A DNA stretch of 29,179 nt from DUUI01 sp964345765 (GCA_964345765.1 CAYFSJ010000019.1:1-29179); one strand, 5' to 3'. Positions 1 to 7,727 are shown, numbered from the stretch's first letter. Numbers and translations: made by a program. The notes: generated by a model not told the origin, from the letters alone.

Positions 1-2
1 CT

Positions 3-515
3 GGTTCGTTTAAAGAAAAAGATAATCGGACACCAGAAGAAAAAGAATTGATTGACATATATGACATGACAGATGAAGATATAATAAAATATCTTGATTC
101 ATCAAAGGCTTATAAAGCGATACATAAAGACAGACCGTATATATTAGGGTCGATATTAAGGGGAGTTTACCAAGAACAAAGTATCTATTATCTTTATCGA
201 GGTTGTGGTCCTTTGATTTCTTGTGACGGTCCAGATGATTACAAAAACATTATTTATGAAGTACTCTTTGTCTTTTATGGGGACGTAGAACTAGGTTATG
301 CAGGTAAACCAATTGAAGGATACAGAGACACAGATGTAAAGAAACTAAGATATTTTCACGATCATATCTACTTAAAATTATCCGGTTTAAATCAAACTAC
401 TGGTTATATTAAAGTCAAAGAAAATATTGGTTTAAAAAACGTTCCTAAAAGAACAGAAGGTTTTTTCACTACAGAAGATGAAATAAAGAAATACTTTGAT
501 AGTCAGGTAGAATAA
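3..515 (+). CDS. Hypothetical protein, 5' end outside the window
   Basis: The reading frame is open from the first bases of the window to a TAA at 513-515, so the true start probably lies upstream. TTG at 48 and ATG at 63 are possible internal starts, but neither has a Shine-Dalgarno sequence. The visible part is 170 residues, soluble and rich in charged and tyrosine residues, with no signal peptide or membrane segment. A Cys-Gly-Pro stretch followed by ISCDG lies in the middle. I do not recognise the family. It is followed by a weak hairpin and then the phosphoesterase gene, so it ends its transcription unit. Confidence 0.6.
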   Translation, partial: GSFKEKDNRTPEEKELIDIYDMTDEDIIKYLDSSKAYKAIHKDRPYILGSILRGVYQEQSIYYLYRGCGPLISCDGPDDYKNIIYEVLFVFYGDVELGYAGKPIEGYRDTDVKKLRYFHDHIYLKLSGLNQTTGYIKVKENIGLKNVPKRTEGFFTTEDEIKKYFDSQVE

Positions 516-526
516 AAAGACTTATA

Positions 527-558
527 AAAAAAGCTTGTATGAAATATAGGCCTTTTTT
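527..558 (+). terminator. Possible weak intrinsic terminator
   Basis: Six A and a G (527-533) can pair with C and six T (552-558) around a loop of about 18 bases. The stem is almost all A-T, so the call is weak. The position after the stop at 515 is right for a terminator of the first gene. Confidence 0.35.
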
Positions 559-596
559 AAAAGTTAGTTTATAATGAATATAAATAGGAGGTTGCT

Positions 597-1343
597 ATGA
601 AAATACTATTTGTAGGCGACACCCATGGATTTAATGATATCGGAAAAATAACAATCGAAAGATTAAAATTCTTAGGAATGACAAAGGATGATTTAATTGT
701 TCATTGTGGTGATATTGGGATAAGTTGGGCTAAGCCAAAAGATGAGGTATATGAATTTTGGAATAACTTACCAAGTCCTGTTGTTGTCTGTTTGGGAAAT
801 CATGAAAATTACAATTGGATTGAAGAACAACCGATTGTTGAAAGATACAACGCCAAAGGTTATCAAATAGGAGAAAATATATTTGCTCCAATCATAGGAG
901 AGATAGTCACTTACAATAATAAGACCTTATGGTTTTATCCAGGAGGTTATTCGATAGATTATGGATTTAGAACAATTGATATAAGTTTGTACAAACAAGA
1001 ATTACCTTTAAAAGAAGACTCGGATCAAGCAATTTATCAGCTATTTGACAAGGGTCCCGTTGATGTTGTTGTTTCACATGATGGACCAAGAGAATTTATT
1101 GTTAAAAACTATGGGTATAACATAAAAGATGCGAGTGATAAATATCTTCTTAAAACTATGGAAGAAAGAGGACTTAGAGTTCATCCAGCTTTTGAATTGG
1201 ATAAACTATACGCTAACCAACAATTTTTTGATCGTTGGTATTTCGGTCATCACCATAAAGATGTTGTTGATGGGAAATTAACTTGTTTGTTCAATAGAAT
1301 GGTCTTATGGGATTTAAGAGATAATTCAACTACGTTTATATAA
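597..1343 (+). CDS. Calcineurin-like metallophosphoesterase
   Basis: A 248-residue soluble metallophosphoesterase. The family's metal-binding blocks are present in order: GDTHG (residues 7-11), GDIG (38-41), GNHEN (67-71), SHDGP (about 160-164) and GHHH (about 217-220). Such proteins hold two metal ions and hydrolyse phosphomono- or diesters; the substrate cannot be read from the sequence. The start has a strong ribosome binding site, AGGAGG, about six bases before the ATG. A TATAAT sits at 570-575 with no clear -35. The gene stands alone between the truncated gene and the SRP RNA promoter. Nucleotide, protein or nucleic acid phosphoesterase activity are all possible. The family call is certain, the role is not. 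Confidence 0.85.
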   Translation: MKILFVGDTHGFNDIGKITIERLKFLGMTKDDLIVHCGDIGISWAKPKDEVYEFWNNLPSPVVVCLGNHENYNWIEEQPIVERYNAKGYQIGENIFAPIIGEIVTYNNKTLWFYPGGYSIDYGFRTIDISLYKQELPLKEDSDQAIYQLFDKGPVDVVVSHDGPREFIVKNYGYNIKDASDKYLLKTMEERGLRVHPAFELDKLYANQQFFDRWYFGHHHKDVVDGKLTCLFNRMVLWDLRDNSTTFI

Positions 1344-1372
1344 TGTTAATTAAATAACTAACATTAATAGTG

Positions 1373-1401
1373 TTGAAAATCCTGGGAATATTTTATATAA
1401 T
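1373..1401 (+). promoter_or_regulatory. Sigma-A promoter of the SRP RNA gene
   Basis: TTGAAA at 1373-1378 and a perfect TATAAT at 1396-1401 are separated by 17 bases. Transcription should start near 1408, which coincides with the 5' strand of the SRP RNA closing helix. Confidence 0.85.
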
Positions 1402-1407
1402 GATAGA

Positions 1408-1493
1408 GCTACTACAACATTATCTAGTTAACCAGGTCAGGGTAGGAATACAGCAGCCTTACACTAGCTCTGATGTGTGTAGTGGCTTTTTTT
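1408..1493 (+). ncRNA. ffs: Small signal recognition particle RNA (4.5S-like)
   Basis: The conserved apical domain is plain: GGTCAGG, then GGAA, then AGCAGCC at 1435-1458, the site bound by the Ffh M domain. CTAG at about 1423 and 1473 pairs below it. The closing helix pairs GCTACTACA (about 1408-1417) with TGTGTAGTGGC (about 1476-1486), nine pairs with one G-T. This is the short form without an Alu domain, in contrast to the long scRNA of Bacillus subtilis. The RNA serves co-translational targeting of membrane and secreted proteins with Ffh and FtsY. A run of seven T (1487-1493) directly follows the closing helix, so the RNA's own end can act as its terminator. A position next to tadA-dnaX is typical of Bacilli. 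Confidence 0.93.
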
Positions 1494-1506
1494 ATAGGTG
1501 AAGCAC

Positions 1507-1971
1507 ATGAACATTAAATATATGGAACTCGCTATGCAATTAGCGAAACAAGCTGAAAGTGAAGATGAAGTGCCAGTAGGTTGTGTCATTGTTTTAAACG
1601 ATGAAGTCATCGCCACAGGATATAACACACGTGAGAAAGATAATCACGTTTTAAGTCATGCGGAGGTTAATGCTATAAAAGAAGCCAATCAGAAATTAAG
1701 TTCTTGGCGTTTAGAAGACTGTGAATTATATGTAACACTAGAGCCCTGTATTATGTGTGCGGGTGCGATTACTCAAGCACGAATCAAGAAAGTTTATTAT
1801 GGAGCGAGCGATCCAAAAGGAGGCGCTTATGGATCAGTTGTAGACGTAAGTTTACTACCTAAACTGAATCATTATCCTGAAGTAACAGGTGGTATTTTAG
1901 AGGTTGAAAGTGAAACATTATTAAAGTCATACTTTAAGTCTAAAAGGAAAAAGAAGGACTCTATTTCATGA
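1507..1971 (+). CDS. tadA: tRNA-specific adenosine deaminase
   Basis: Converts A34 to inosine in the anticodon of tRNA-Arg(ACG), allowing wobble decoding. The 154-residue protein has the cytidine/adenosine deaminase signature HAE (51-53), with the proton-shuttling Glu, and PCIMC (80-84), whose two Cys bind zinc together with His51. The C-terminal KSKRKKK tail is basic, as expected for tRNA binding. I chose ATG 1507 over an in-frame GTG at 1498 because AGGTGA (1495-1500) is well spaced for 1507 and would overlap the GTG. The gene begins a few bases after the SRP RNA T-run. Its TGA stop forms part of the extended -10 box of dnaX. Confidence 0.95.
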   Translation: MNIKYMELAMQLAKQAESEDEVPVGCVIVLNDEVIATGYNTREKDNHVLSHAEVNAIKEANQKLSSWRLEDCELYVTLEPCIMCAGAITQARIKKVYYGASDPKGGAYGSVVDVSLLPKLNHYPEVTGGILEVESETLLKSYFKSKRKKKDSIS

Positions 1972-1977
1972 TATAAT
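1969..1977 (+). promoter_or_regulatory. Extended -10 promoter for dnaX, embedded in the tadA stop
   Basis: TGATATAAT matches the extended -10 consensus (TGn followed by TATAAT) exactly, and no good -35 is visible. The TG comes from the TGA stop codon of tadA. The predicted transcript start is near 1984, shortly before the dnaX ribosome binding site AAGGAGG (1989-1995). Confidence 0.6.
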
Positions 1978-2001
1978 GTTAACAGTGTAAGGAGGCTAAT
2001 A

Positions 2002-3714
2002 ATGGCGTATAAATCACTTTATCGATCATATAGACCACAACAATTTTCAGAGGTGATTGGACAACAACATATTGTTGTAACCTTGAAGAACGCGATTGTT
2101 CGAGATCAGCTTGCGCATGCCTACTTATTTACTGGCTCTAGAGGTACAGGAAAAACGACTATCGCCAAAATTCTTGCGAAGGGAATTAACTGTTTAAACC
2201 CACAAGAAGCACCATGTAATCATTGTGAGATGTGTGAGGCCATCAATCAAGAATCACATCCTGATATTATTGAAATTGATGCAGCAAGTAATAATAGTGT
2301 TGATGATGTTCGTGATTTAATCGAACGTGTTAAATATGCTCCGCTACAAGCGAAGAAAAAAGTATATATTATCGATGAGGTCCACATGTTAACGACTGGG
2401 GCTTTTAATGCGCTATTAAAGACATTAGAAGAACCGCCAGAACATGTGGTTTTTATCTTAGCCACCACTGAAGTCCATAAGGTATTACCAACCATTATTT
2501 CACGTTGTCAACGTTATGATTTTACTCGAATCTCCAATAAAGAAATTATTAAGAATTTAGAACGAGTTATTGAAGGTGAAAACTTAAAGGTAGAAGATGG
2601 AGTTGTCGAGTTAATTGCCAATCTAGCCGATGGTGGACATCGTGATTCTTTAACGATACTTGAACAAGCCATCGCATATAGTAAAGATACTATAAGCGTT
2701 AATGATTTAAATGAACTTTATCGTATTAGTACCCCTCAAGACAAAAAGGAATTAATTGAAACAATTATTAATAATGACCTGGCTAATGGATTAAAACTTT
2801 TAGACGAATTAGAAAATAAGAGTATTGATTACAAACGATACCTATTTGATTTTATCAATTTATGTAAAGAAACATTAGTTTATTCACTAACTCAGAATAT
2901 AGAGTTGGTTTCAAATTTAAATAGACCTTATGTTGAAGAGTTGGTTAAGCTAGATCAAAATGATTTATTAATAAAATTGTCTAATGAAATGTTGAATATT
3001 TCTCAAGAAGCACGATTAAATGGACAATACCAATCCTATCTTGAGGTTATGCTCATTAATATGATTAAACCAACTCAATTGAAATTTTCTTTGGAAGAAA
3101 CAGTTAAACCTGAACCAGAAGTCAAAGAAGCTGAATTAGAGACAAAGGAAGTTTCAGAAACTGTAGTGGTTGAAGAAAATGTGAGTATTGAAAAAGAAGT
3201 TGAGCCTGTTGAAGAAAATCTTGTGAATGAACCATTATCAGAAGAGGAATTATCCAATGATCAAGTTATTGAATTAATGGTTTTAGGAAATAAACAACTA
3301 CGAACACAAGACACAGAATCCTACAAGAGTGTTAAATTATATTTAAATAATTTAAAATATAGAAGATTAAACTTCTTACTTAATAATAGTTTTATTGGGG
3401 TATCAAACAAAGAGTTTATTGTTTTAGTTGTTGAAAACCCAAATGATGTTATTTCTTTAAATGAAGAGACTAATATAAACTTACTTCACGAGTTAATCAG
3501 TGAAGTTGTTGAACCTAGAAAAGTCTTTGTAATTGATACTAGACGATTCAATGATATTACCAAGGAATTCATGGTTAAGTATCAAAATAAAGAGTTACCA
3601 GATCCAAACCAGATTCAAATTGATTTTTCAATTGAGAATAATGAAACTGAAGTAGCCAAAGATCCCGAAACACTCCTCAGAGAAGTTTTCGGTGAAATCA
3701 TAGTAGAGGATTAG
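2002..3714 (+). CDS. dnaX: DNA polymerase III subunit gamma/tau
   Basis: Clamp-loader ATPase of the replisome. The AAA+ module shows Walker A GSRGTGKT (45-52), a zinc knuckle of four Cys (64, 72, 75, 78), Walker B with IIDEVH (about 123-128), sensor 1 LATTE (153-157) and the SRC arginine finger (167-169). After the collar domain comes a long Glu/Val-rich acidic linker (about 370-425), then a tau-like C-terminal domain. The length, 570 residues, is that of full tau. Start: AAGGAGG, spaced six bases from the ATG. Recombination gene recR follows after one base. The ybaB/ebfC gene usually found between dnaX and recR is absent here. I saw no convincing frameshift signal for a separate gamma form. 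Confidence 0.97.
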   Translation: MAYKSLYRSYRPQQFSEVIGQQHIVVTLKNAIVRDQLAHAYLFTGSRGTGKTTIAKILAKGINCLNPQEAPCNHCEMCEAINQESHPDIIEIDAASNNSVDDVRDLIERVKYAPLQAKKKVYIIDEVHMLTTGAFNALLKTLEEPPEHVVFILATTEVHKVLPTIISRCQRYDFTRISNKEIIKNLERVIEGENLKVEDGVVELIANLADGGHRDSLTILEQAIAYSKDTISVNDLNELYRISTPQDKKELIETIINNDLANGLKLLDELENKSIDYKRYLFDFINLCKETLVYSLTQNIELVSNLNRPYVEELVKLDQNDLLIKLSNEMLNISQEARLNGQYQSYLEVMLINMIKPTQLKFSLEETVKPEPEVKEAELETKEVSETVVVEENVSIEKEVEPVEENLVNEPLSEEELSNDQVIELMVLGNKQLRTQDTESYKSVKLYLNNLKYRRLNFLLNNSFIGVSNKEFIVLVVENPNDVISLNEETNINLLHELISEVVEPRKVFVIDTRRFNDITKEFMVKYQNKELPDPNQIQIDFSIENNETEVAKDPETLLREVFGEIIVED

Positions 3715-3715
3715 A

Positions 3716-4309
3716 ATGTATCCAAAAGTCTTAACACAATTAATAGAAGAATTTAAGAAATTACCTGGTGTAGGTAATAAAACGGCTGAGCGATATGCTC
3801 TCCATATTTTGTCGTTAAACCAGGAAAGCGTGTCAAATTTAGCCTCTCAAATTGTTGAAACTAAAAATAAGATAAAGCACTGTAATAATTGTGGTAACTT
3901 TACTCAAGAGGATTTGTGCGATATTTGTCTAGACAAGACTAGAGACAACACTTTATTGTGTGTTGTTGCTTATCCTAAAGATATTCTAGCAATTGAGAGG
4001 ATAAATCAATACAACGGTTATTACCATGTTTTGGGCGGATTAATTTCCCCAGTTAATCAAGTGATGCCAGACGATTTAAATATTGAATCACTGATTAATA
4101 AAGTTGATAATGAAGTTGAGGAAGTTATCTTAGCGCTAAACCCAACGATGGAGGGAGAGACAACCTCTTATTACATTGCTAAGAAGCTTCAAGATAAAGC
4201 CAAAGTCACAGTATTAGCTCAAGGATTACCAATGGGTGGGAATTTAGAGTACATTGATGAAATGACATTAACGCGCTCGATTAAAAATAGAAAGAAGTAT
4301 GATTTTTAA
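3716..4309 (+). CDS. recR: Recombination mediator protein RecR
   Basis: Works with RecO (and RecF) to load RecA onto SSB-coated single-stranded DNA at gaps. In the 197 residues one sees the helix-hairpin-helix KLPGVGNKTAERYA (15-28), a four-Cys zinc finger (56, 59, 68, 71) and the Toprim domain from about residue 79, ending in the Walker-like region with PMGGNLEYID. The length is that of the family. It is coupled to dnaX upstream (one-base gap) and to the next gene by a TAATG stop-start overlap. Confidence 0.97.
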   Translation: MYPKVLTQLIEEFKKLPGVGNKTAERYALHILSLNQESVSNLASQIVETKNKIKHCNNCGNFTQEDLCDICLDKTRDNTLLCVVAYPKDILAIERINQYNGYYHVLGGLISPVNQVMPDDLNIESLINKVDNEVEEVILALNPTMEGETTSYYIAKKLQDKAKVTVLAQGLPMGGNLEYIDEMTLTRSIKNRKKYDF

Positions 4310-5142
4310 TGGCCTCAATCGCTCATGTAATTTCTAGAAACACCGTCGAATTTCATCGATTACATTCACATCGTGAAATTGTCTTTTGGCGTTTCAACAC
4401 AAAGAACTTTAGTAACTTCGGTCATAATGACTTATTATTTTTCTTGTGTAAAACACGTCGTCAAGAAAAAGGATTACTTGGGTTTGGTCAGCTTAAACAG
4501 ATTAAAAACTTAAAAACAAAGACATTATTTAATCGCTATCAAGAACAATTAGGCTATTCATCAAAAGATGAATTTCTAAATTCGATTTCAAGAATTCGAG
4601 ACGATCAAGAATTACCTGATAAACTAAACTGCTTATTCTTAGATAATGTCACTTACTTTAAGAGTCCGATTTATTTAAGTGATTATGGTTACGAGTTAAA
4701 TAAACAAGTAGAAAGCTTTGTTTATTTCGATAGCGAAAACAACATAACCTCTCAAATACTAAGAGATGTTAAACAGTACGGTGGACTGGATCTATGGAGT
4801 GAGAGTCAAGATGATGTGATTCATCATCTAGGCTCATTAGCAACTTTATATGAAGTGTCACAATTGATTACTGAAAGCTCCCTATTTAATCCTAAAGATA
4901 ACCGTTTTAAACTAGAGTTTGGTGAATCATTAATGAGTAATCCAACCATCAAATACACAATTGTTGATAACAAACCAATTATCCATATACCCATTTATAC
5001 ACAAAACAAAAAAGAACACTACAGTGTTCTTGGCTTAATTGGTTTAATTAAAGAAACGATTCAGACACCTCTAAACATAGAAGTCATTGGTCGAACGAGT
5101 CTATCAGATTCCATCTTAGCTCAATATGAAAGAGCTCGCTGA
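4309..5142 (+). CDS. Uncharacterised protein coupled to recR; possible PUA/EVE-like N-terminal domain
   Basis: I do not recognise this 277-residue protein. Its ATG lies inside the recR stop (TAATG), so the two are translationally coupled. There is no signal peptide or membrane segment. The first half has a pattern seen in PUA-like (EVE/ASCH) folds: an aromatic-rich strand FWRF (27-30), FGHNDLLFF (37-45), then GLLGFGQL (56-63), and later CLFLDNVTYF with SPIYLSDYG. The C-terminal half contains a helical segment around HHLGSLATLYEVSQLI and a beta-rich end. Basic residues near the N-terminus would suit nucleic acid binding. The domain idea is inference from spacing only. The position suggests, but does not show, a link to DNA repair. 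Its 3' end overlaps the convergent CYTH gene by 22 bases. Confidence 0.8.
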   Translation: MASIAHVISRNTVEFHRLHSHREIVFWRFNTKNFSNFGHNDLLFFLCKTRRQEKGLLGFGQLKQIKNLKTKTLFNRYQEQLGYSSKDEFLNSISRIRDDQELPDKLNCLFLDNVTYFKSPIYLSDYGYELNKQVESFVYFDSENNITSQILRDVKQYGGLDLWSESQDDVIHHLGSLATLYEVSQLITESSLFNPKDNRFKLEFGESLMSNPTIKYTIVDNKPIIHIPIYTQNKKEHYSVLGLIGLIKETIQTPLNIEVIGRTSLSDSILAQYERAR

Positions 5143-5669
5143 AATTTCGAAGGACCATGTTTATAAACAATGTCATATGACTCTAAGAATTCTGTGAAAC
5201 GGTCTAAACCTGAGCGTTCATCTAAAGTATCTTTGGTAAGTTCATATTCAAGTTCGAAGTCTATCGCATTTGAGAATTCAGTTTTATCTAAACACCACTC
5301 ACCGGCATCATCTTCTAAAATTAAACGATTGGTTGTCGTTCTAGCAATTTCAATGATGGTTAATGGAAGATTAAGCTTAACCAACAACTCAGTAATACGA
5401 GGATCATCGATTTGAAGCTTGTCATCCTCAATCTCATATTCAACAATTTGATTGACTTGATTAACTTGTTTTAGAGTAAAAAGAGAACGATTATTAGCAC
5501 GTCGAATTCGAGCCGTCATCTTACGATCGTATAAATCATTGGTGACAGTATCAAAATAACGATTCTGTTGTTCTATTAATCTAGCTTGTTTAAAATAGCT
5601 ATCTTTAAGACGAGCATAGTCTGACTCATTCAGTAATGTTTTAAATTCAATCTCTATATTTTTCTTCAT
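5121..5669 (-). CDS. CYTH-domain protein (triphosphate tunnel metalloenzyme family, YjbK-like)
   Basis: The N-terminus carries the CYTH hallmark ExExK (E6, E8, K10), followed by alternating basic and acidic strands (TARIRR, FTLKQV, YEIED, EYELT) that would line the eight-stranded tunnel. Members bind inorganic or organic triphosphates with a divalent metal; bacterial stand-alone forms include triphosphatases and proteins of unknown substrate. The length, 182 residues, is normal. In Bacilli yjbK sits near NAD kinase (yjbN), as here, which supports the subfamily. There is no Shine-Dalgarno sequence: a TAGAAT box ends only six bases before the ATG, so the mRNA may be leaderless. Confidence 0.85.
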   Translation of the reverse strand: MKKNIEIEFKTLLNESDYARLKDSYFKQARLIEQQNRYFDTVTNDLYDRKMTARIRRANNRSLFTLKQVNQVNQIVEYEIEDDKLQIDDPRITELLVKLNLPLTIIEIARTTTNRLILEDDAGEWCLDKTEFSNAIDFELEYELTKDTLDERSGLDRFTEFLESYDIVYKHGPSKFQRALSY

Positions 5670-5675
5670 ACATCT

Positions 5676-5681
5676 ATTCTA
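5676..5681 (-). promoter_or_regulatory. -10 box of the CYTH gene, possible leaderless start
   Basis: On the minus strand TAGAAT is followed by six bases and the ATG at 5669. Normal spacing would place transcript position +1 at or next to the A of that ATG. No clear -35 and no Shine-Dalgarno sequence are seen. Confidence 0.4.
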
Positions 5682-5699
5682 ACGCAGAAAGGGGCAAAA

Positions 5700-6482
5700 A
5701 TGAAATATTATATTCATCATCGAGACGATGAGCTCTCATTAGAAAGAGCGACCTATCTTTCAAGACTGTTAAAAGACAAAGGATTTCAACCTGATCAAGA
5801 GAACCCAGAACTCATTATCACGGTAGGTGGTGATGGGACTTTACTCCATGCCATTCATCAATATATTGATAAAATTGAGTCAGTTAAATTTGTTGGTATT
5901 CATACAGGAACCCTTGGTTTTTTCACCGACTATACTTCTAGTGAGATTGAACAGTTTGTTCAAGATTTAGATAATATTCAATGTATTGTTTCTCATCCAA
6001 TGATTCAATCGCTGTGTTATGGTGGGGATGGGCAACTAAGACACCATGTTTATGCACTAAATGAAGCCCGTGTTGAAAATATTACTAAAACACAAGTGAT
6101 GAAAGTTTCTGTGAATGATGAATTTTTAGAAGAATTTAGAGGAAATGGTCTTTGTGTCAGTGGACAATTAGGCTCTACGGCCTATAACCGTTCTATAGGT
6201 GGCGCAATCATCGATGATACCCTTCAAGCGTTACAGCTAACTGAAATTTCAGGAATCCATCATCGTTATTATCGATCATTACATTCCCCTTTAGTTTTAA
6301 ATTCTAAAGCGCATATTACTTTTGAAAGCCAAGATTTTGAAGGGGCGATGTTAATCTATGATCACTTAAATATTAACCTTCATAAAACAAAAAAAATTGA
6401 CATCTCATTTTCAAATAAGAACGTCAATTTTCTAAGACTAAGAAATAATAGTTATTATTCCCGATTAAGAAACCTTTTCTGA
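5700..6482 (+). CDS. nadK: NAD kinase, with altered substrate-loop motif
   Basis: Phosphorylates NAD to NADP in the cytosol. The 260-residue protein has GGDGTLLHA (43-51), containing the catalytic Asp, HTGTLGF (68-74), the NE pair (121-122) and the GSTAY core (158-162). Two positions differ from what I know of Bacilli NAD kinases: RGDGL is RGNGL here (Asn149), and the STP(T/S) preceding GSTAY is SGQL (154-157). Fold and length agree with the family, so the assignment stands, but substrate preference may differ. Ribosome binding site AAAGGGG precedes the ATG. It is divergent from the CYTH gene and converges on rodA with an 18-base overlap. Confidence 0.93.
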   Translation: MKYYIHHRDDELSLERATYLSRLLKDKGFQPDQENPELIITVGGDGTLLHAIHQYIDKIESVKFVGIHTGTLGFFTDYTSSEIEQFVQDLDNIQCIVSHPMIQSLCYGGDGQLRHHVYALNEARVENITKTQVMKVSVNDEFLEEFRGNGLCVSGQLGSTAYNRSIGGAIIDDTLQALQLTEISGIHHRYYRSLHSPLVLNSKAHITFESQDFEGAMLIYDHLNINLHKTKKIDISFSNKNVNFLRLRNNSYYSRLRNLF

Positions 6483-7718
6483 TACATAACTAGGCATTTT
6501 TGATTCCTCATAAACAGGATTGTTTTTTGTGTGATTATAAACCATAAATGGATACGACAACGAAATCATATAAGAGATAAGTGACGATCCACCATAGGAA
6601 ATCAAAGGCAAGGTAATCCCAGTAATAGGGAGTAAGCCAATCATCATACTGATGTTTTGAATCTGTTGATACATAAAGATTCCTAATATTCCACCGATAA
6701 TGTATTTTGATTTTGAATCAATCGATGTAATGGCCGTCACAATTAGTTTTAAATTAAGTAATAAACATAAACCAATCACACCTAGCGATCCAAACAAACC
6801 AAATTGAGAACCAATAACCGAGAAGATAAAGTCGGTTTGAGCTTCTGATATATGAACAATGAAGTTTGATTGAGTTAAACCTGTAGTACCACCCATTCCT
6901 AAGGCAATCAATGAATTATACAATTGATAACCCCAAGTTTGGGCGTATTTTTCATATTCGAGCCACCCAAAGAATCGTCTCAATTTATATTGATTTGATC
7001 CGGACCCCCCTACTAAATTACCAAGAATATCTAGATGATTATAATAAAGATAAATAACACCAAAGTATAAAAGTACTAATCCTACTAAGATTCCCAAGAA
7101 CCAATAGTTTTTTGTCCCAGCCACATACATCATAAAGATAATACTAATCACAATAATTAGCGGTAATCCGGTATCGGGTTGTAAGAAGATTAAAAACAAA
7201 GGTGGTAATACCCATAGTCCAATCTTTATAAATAGCTTTAAATCATTCTTAAGATTTGGTCGTTCAATACGAGAGTTATGTTGATGAATCACATCAGCTG
7301 TTATAAATACCAGCCAAATCTTCATAAATTCAGATGGTTGGAAAGTTCCAGCACCAGGGAGTTGATACCAAGCCCAGGCTCCATTGACTTCAGTTATTAA
7401 AAATCTAAAAGGACCCTGTAAAGCCGGGGTATACTTCACGATAATTAAAAAGGCTAATAGAAATAAAAATATAAAATAAAAGATTTTCGAAGCTCTATAT
7501 AAGATTTCAGGCCCTAACTTAATTAAAACAAAGATGGTTACAAAGCCTAAAACATACCACATTCCTTGTTTGGCGACTAAACCACGGGTAGATACACCTA
7601 GATGATTTCCAGCTTTATAAATGGCGACTAATGAAACCACCATAAAAAGACCAAGAATTCCTAGCAAGAGCCAATCTAAATAAAACTTTTCATCTTTTTT
7701 TACTTGTCTGTTTGTCAT
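6465..7718 (-). CDS. rodA: SEDS-family peptidoglycan polymerase, RodA type
   Basis: A polytopic membrane protein of 417 residues with about ten hydrophobic segments from residue 14 on. SEDS proteins polymerise lipid II into glycan strands with a class B penicillin-binding protein. Signatures: ISEAQTDFIFSVIG, which retains the catalytic-loop Asp but has Gln where His is usual (EAHTDF), and NISMMIGLLPITGITLPLISYGGSS near the C-terminus, closer to RodA than to FtsW. A role in cylindrical wall growth is inferred. SpoVE- or FtsW-like function cannot be excluded. No ribosome binding site precedes the ATG, and the -10 box lies nine bases upstream. Its presence implies peptidoglycan synthesis in this organism. 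Confidence 0.92.
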   Translation of the reverse strand: MTNRQVKKDEKFYLDWLLLGILGLFMVVSLVAIYKAGNHLGVSTRGLVAKQGMWYVLGFVTIFVLIKLGPEILYRASKIFYFIFLFLLAFLIIVKYTPALQGPFRFLITEVNGAWAWYQLPGAGTFQPSEFMKIWLVFITADVIHQHNSRIERPNLKNDLKLFIKIGLWVLPPLFLIFLQPDTGLPLIIVISIIFMMYVAGTKNYWFLGILVGLVLLYFGVIYLYYNHLDILGNLVGGSGSNQYKLRRFFGWLEYEKYAQTWGYQLYNSLIALGMGGTTGLTQSNFIVHISEAQTDFIFSVIGSQFGLFGSLGVIGLCLLLNLKLIVTAITSIDSKSKYIIGGILGIFMYQQIQNISMMIGLLPITGITLPLISYGGSSLISYMISLSYPFMVYNHTKNNPVYEESKMPSYVSEKVS

Positions 7719-7727
7719 AGTGTTGAT

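Noticed and set aside
2340..2360. A-rich run in dnaX as a possible programmed frameshift for a short gamma subunit
   Set aside because: It lies inside the AAA+ module, not after it, does not match the A AAA AAG codon phasing used in dnaX frameshifting, and has no obvious downstream stem.
2247..2495. Minus-strand open frame inside dnaX
   Set aside because: It is antisense to the conserved ATPase core, has no ribosome binding site and no recognisable sequence; a shadow of dnaX.
4309..7718. Defence island made of the unknown protein, the CYTH protein and NAD kinase
   Set aside because: CYTH and NAD kinase are neighbours in ordinary Bacilli, and no nuclease, NADase or toxin motif is visible nearby.
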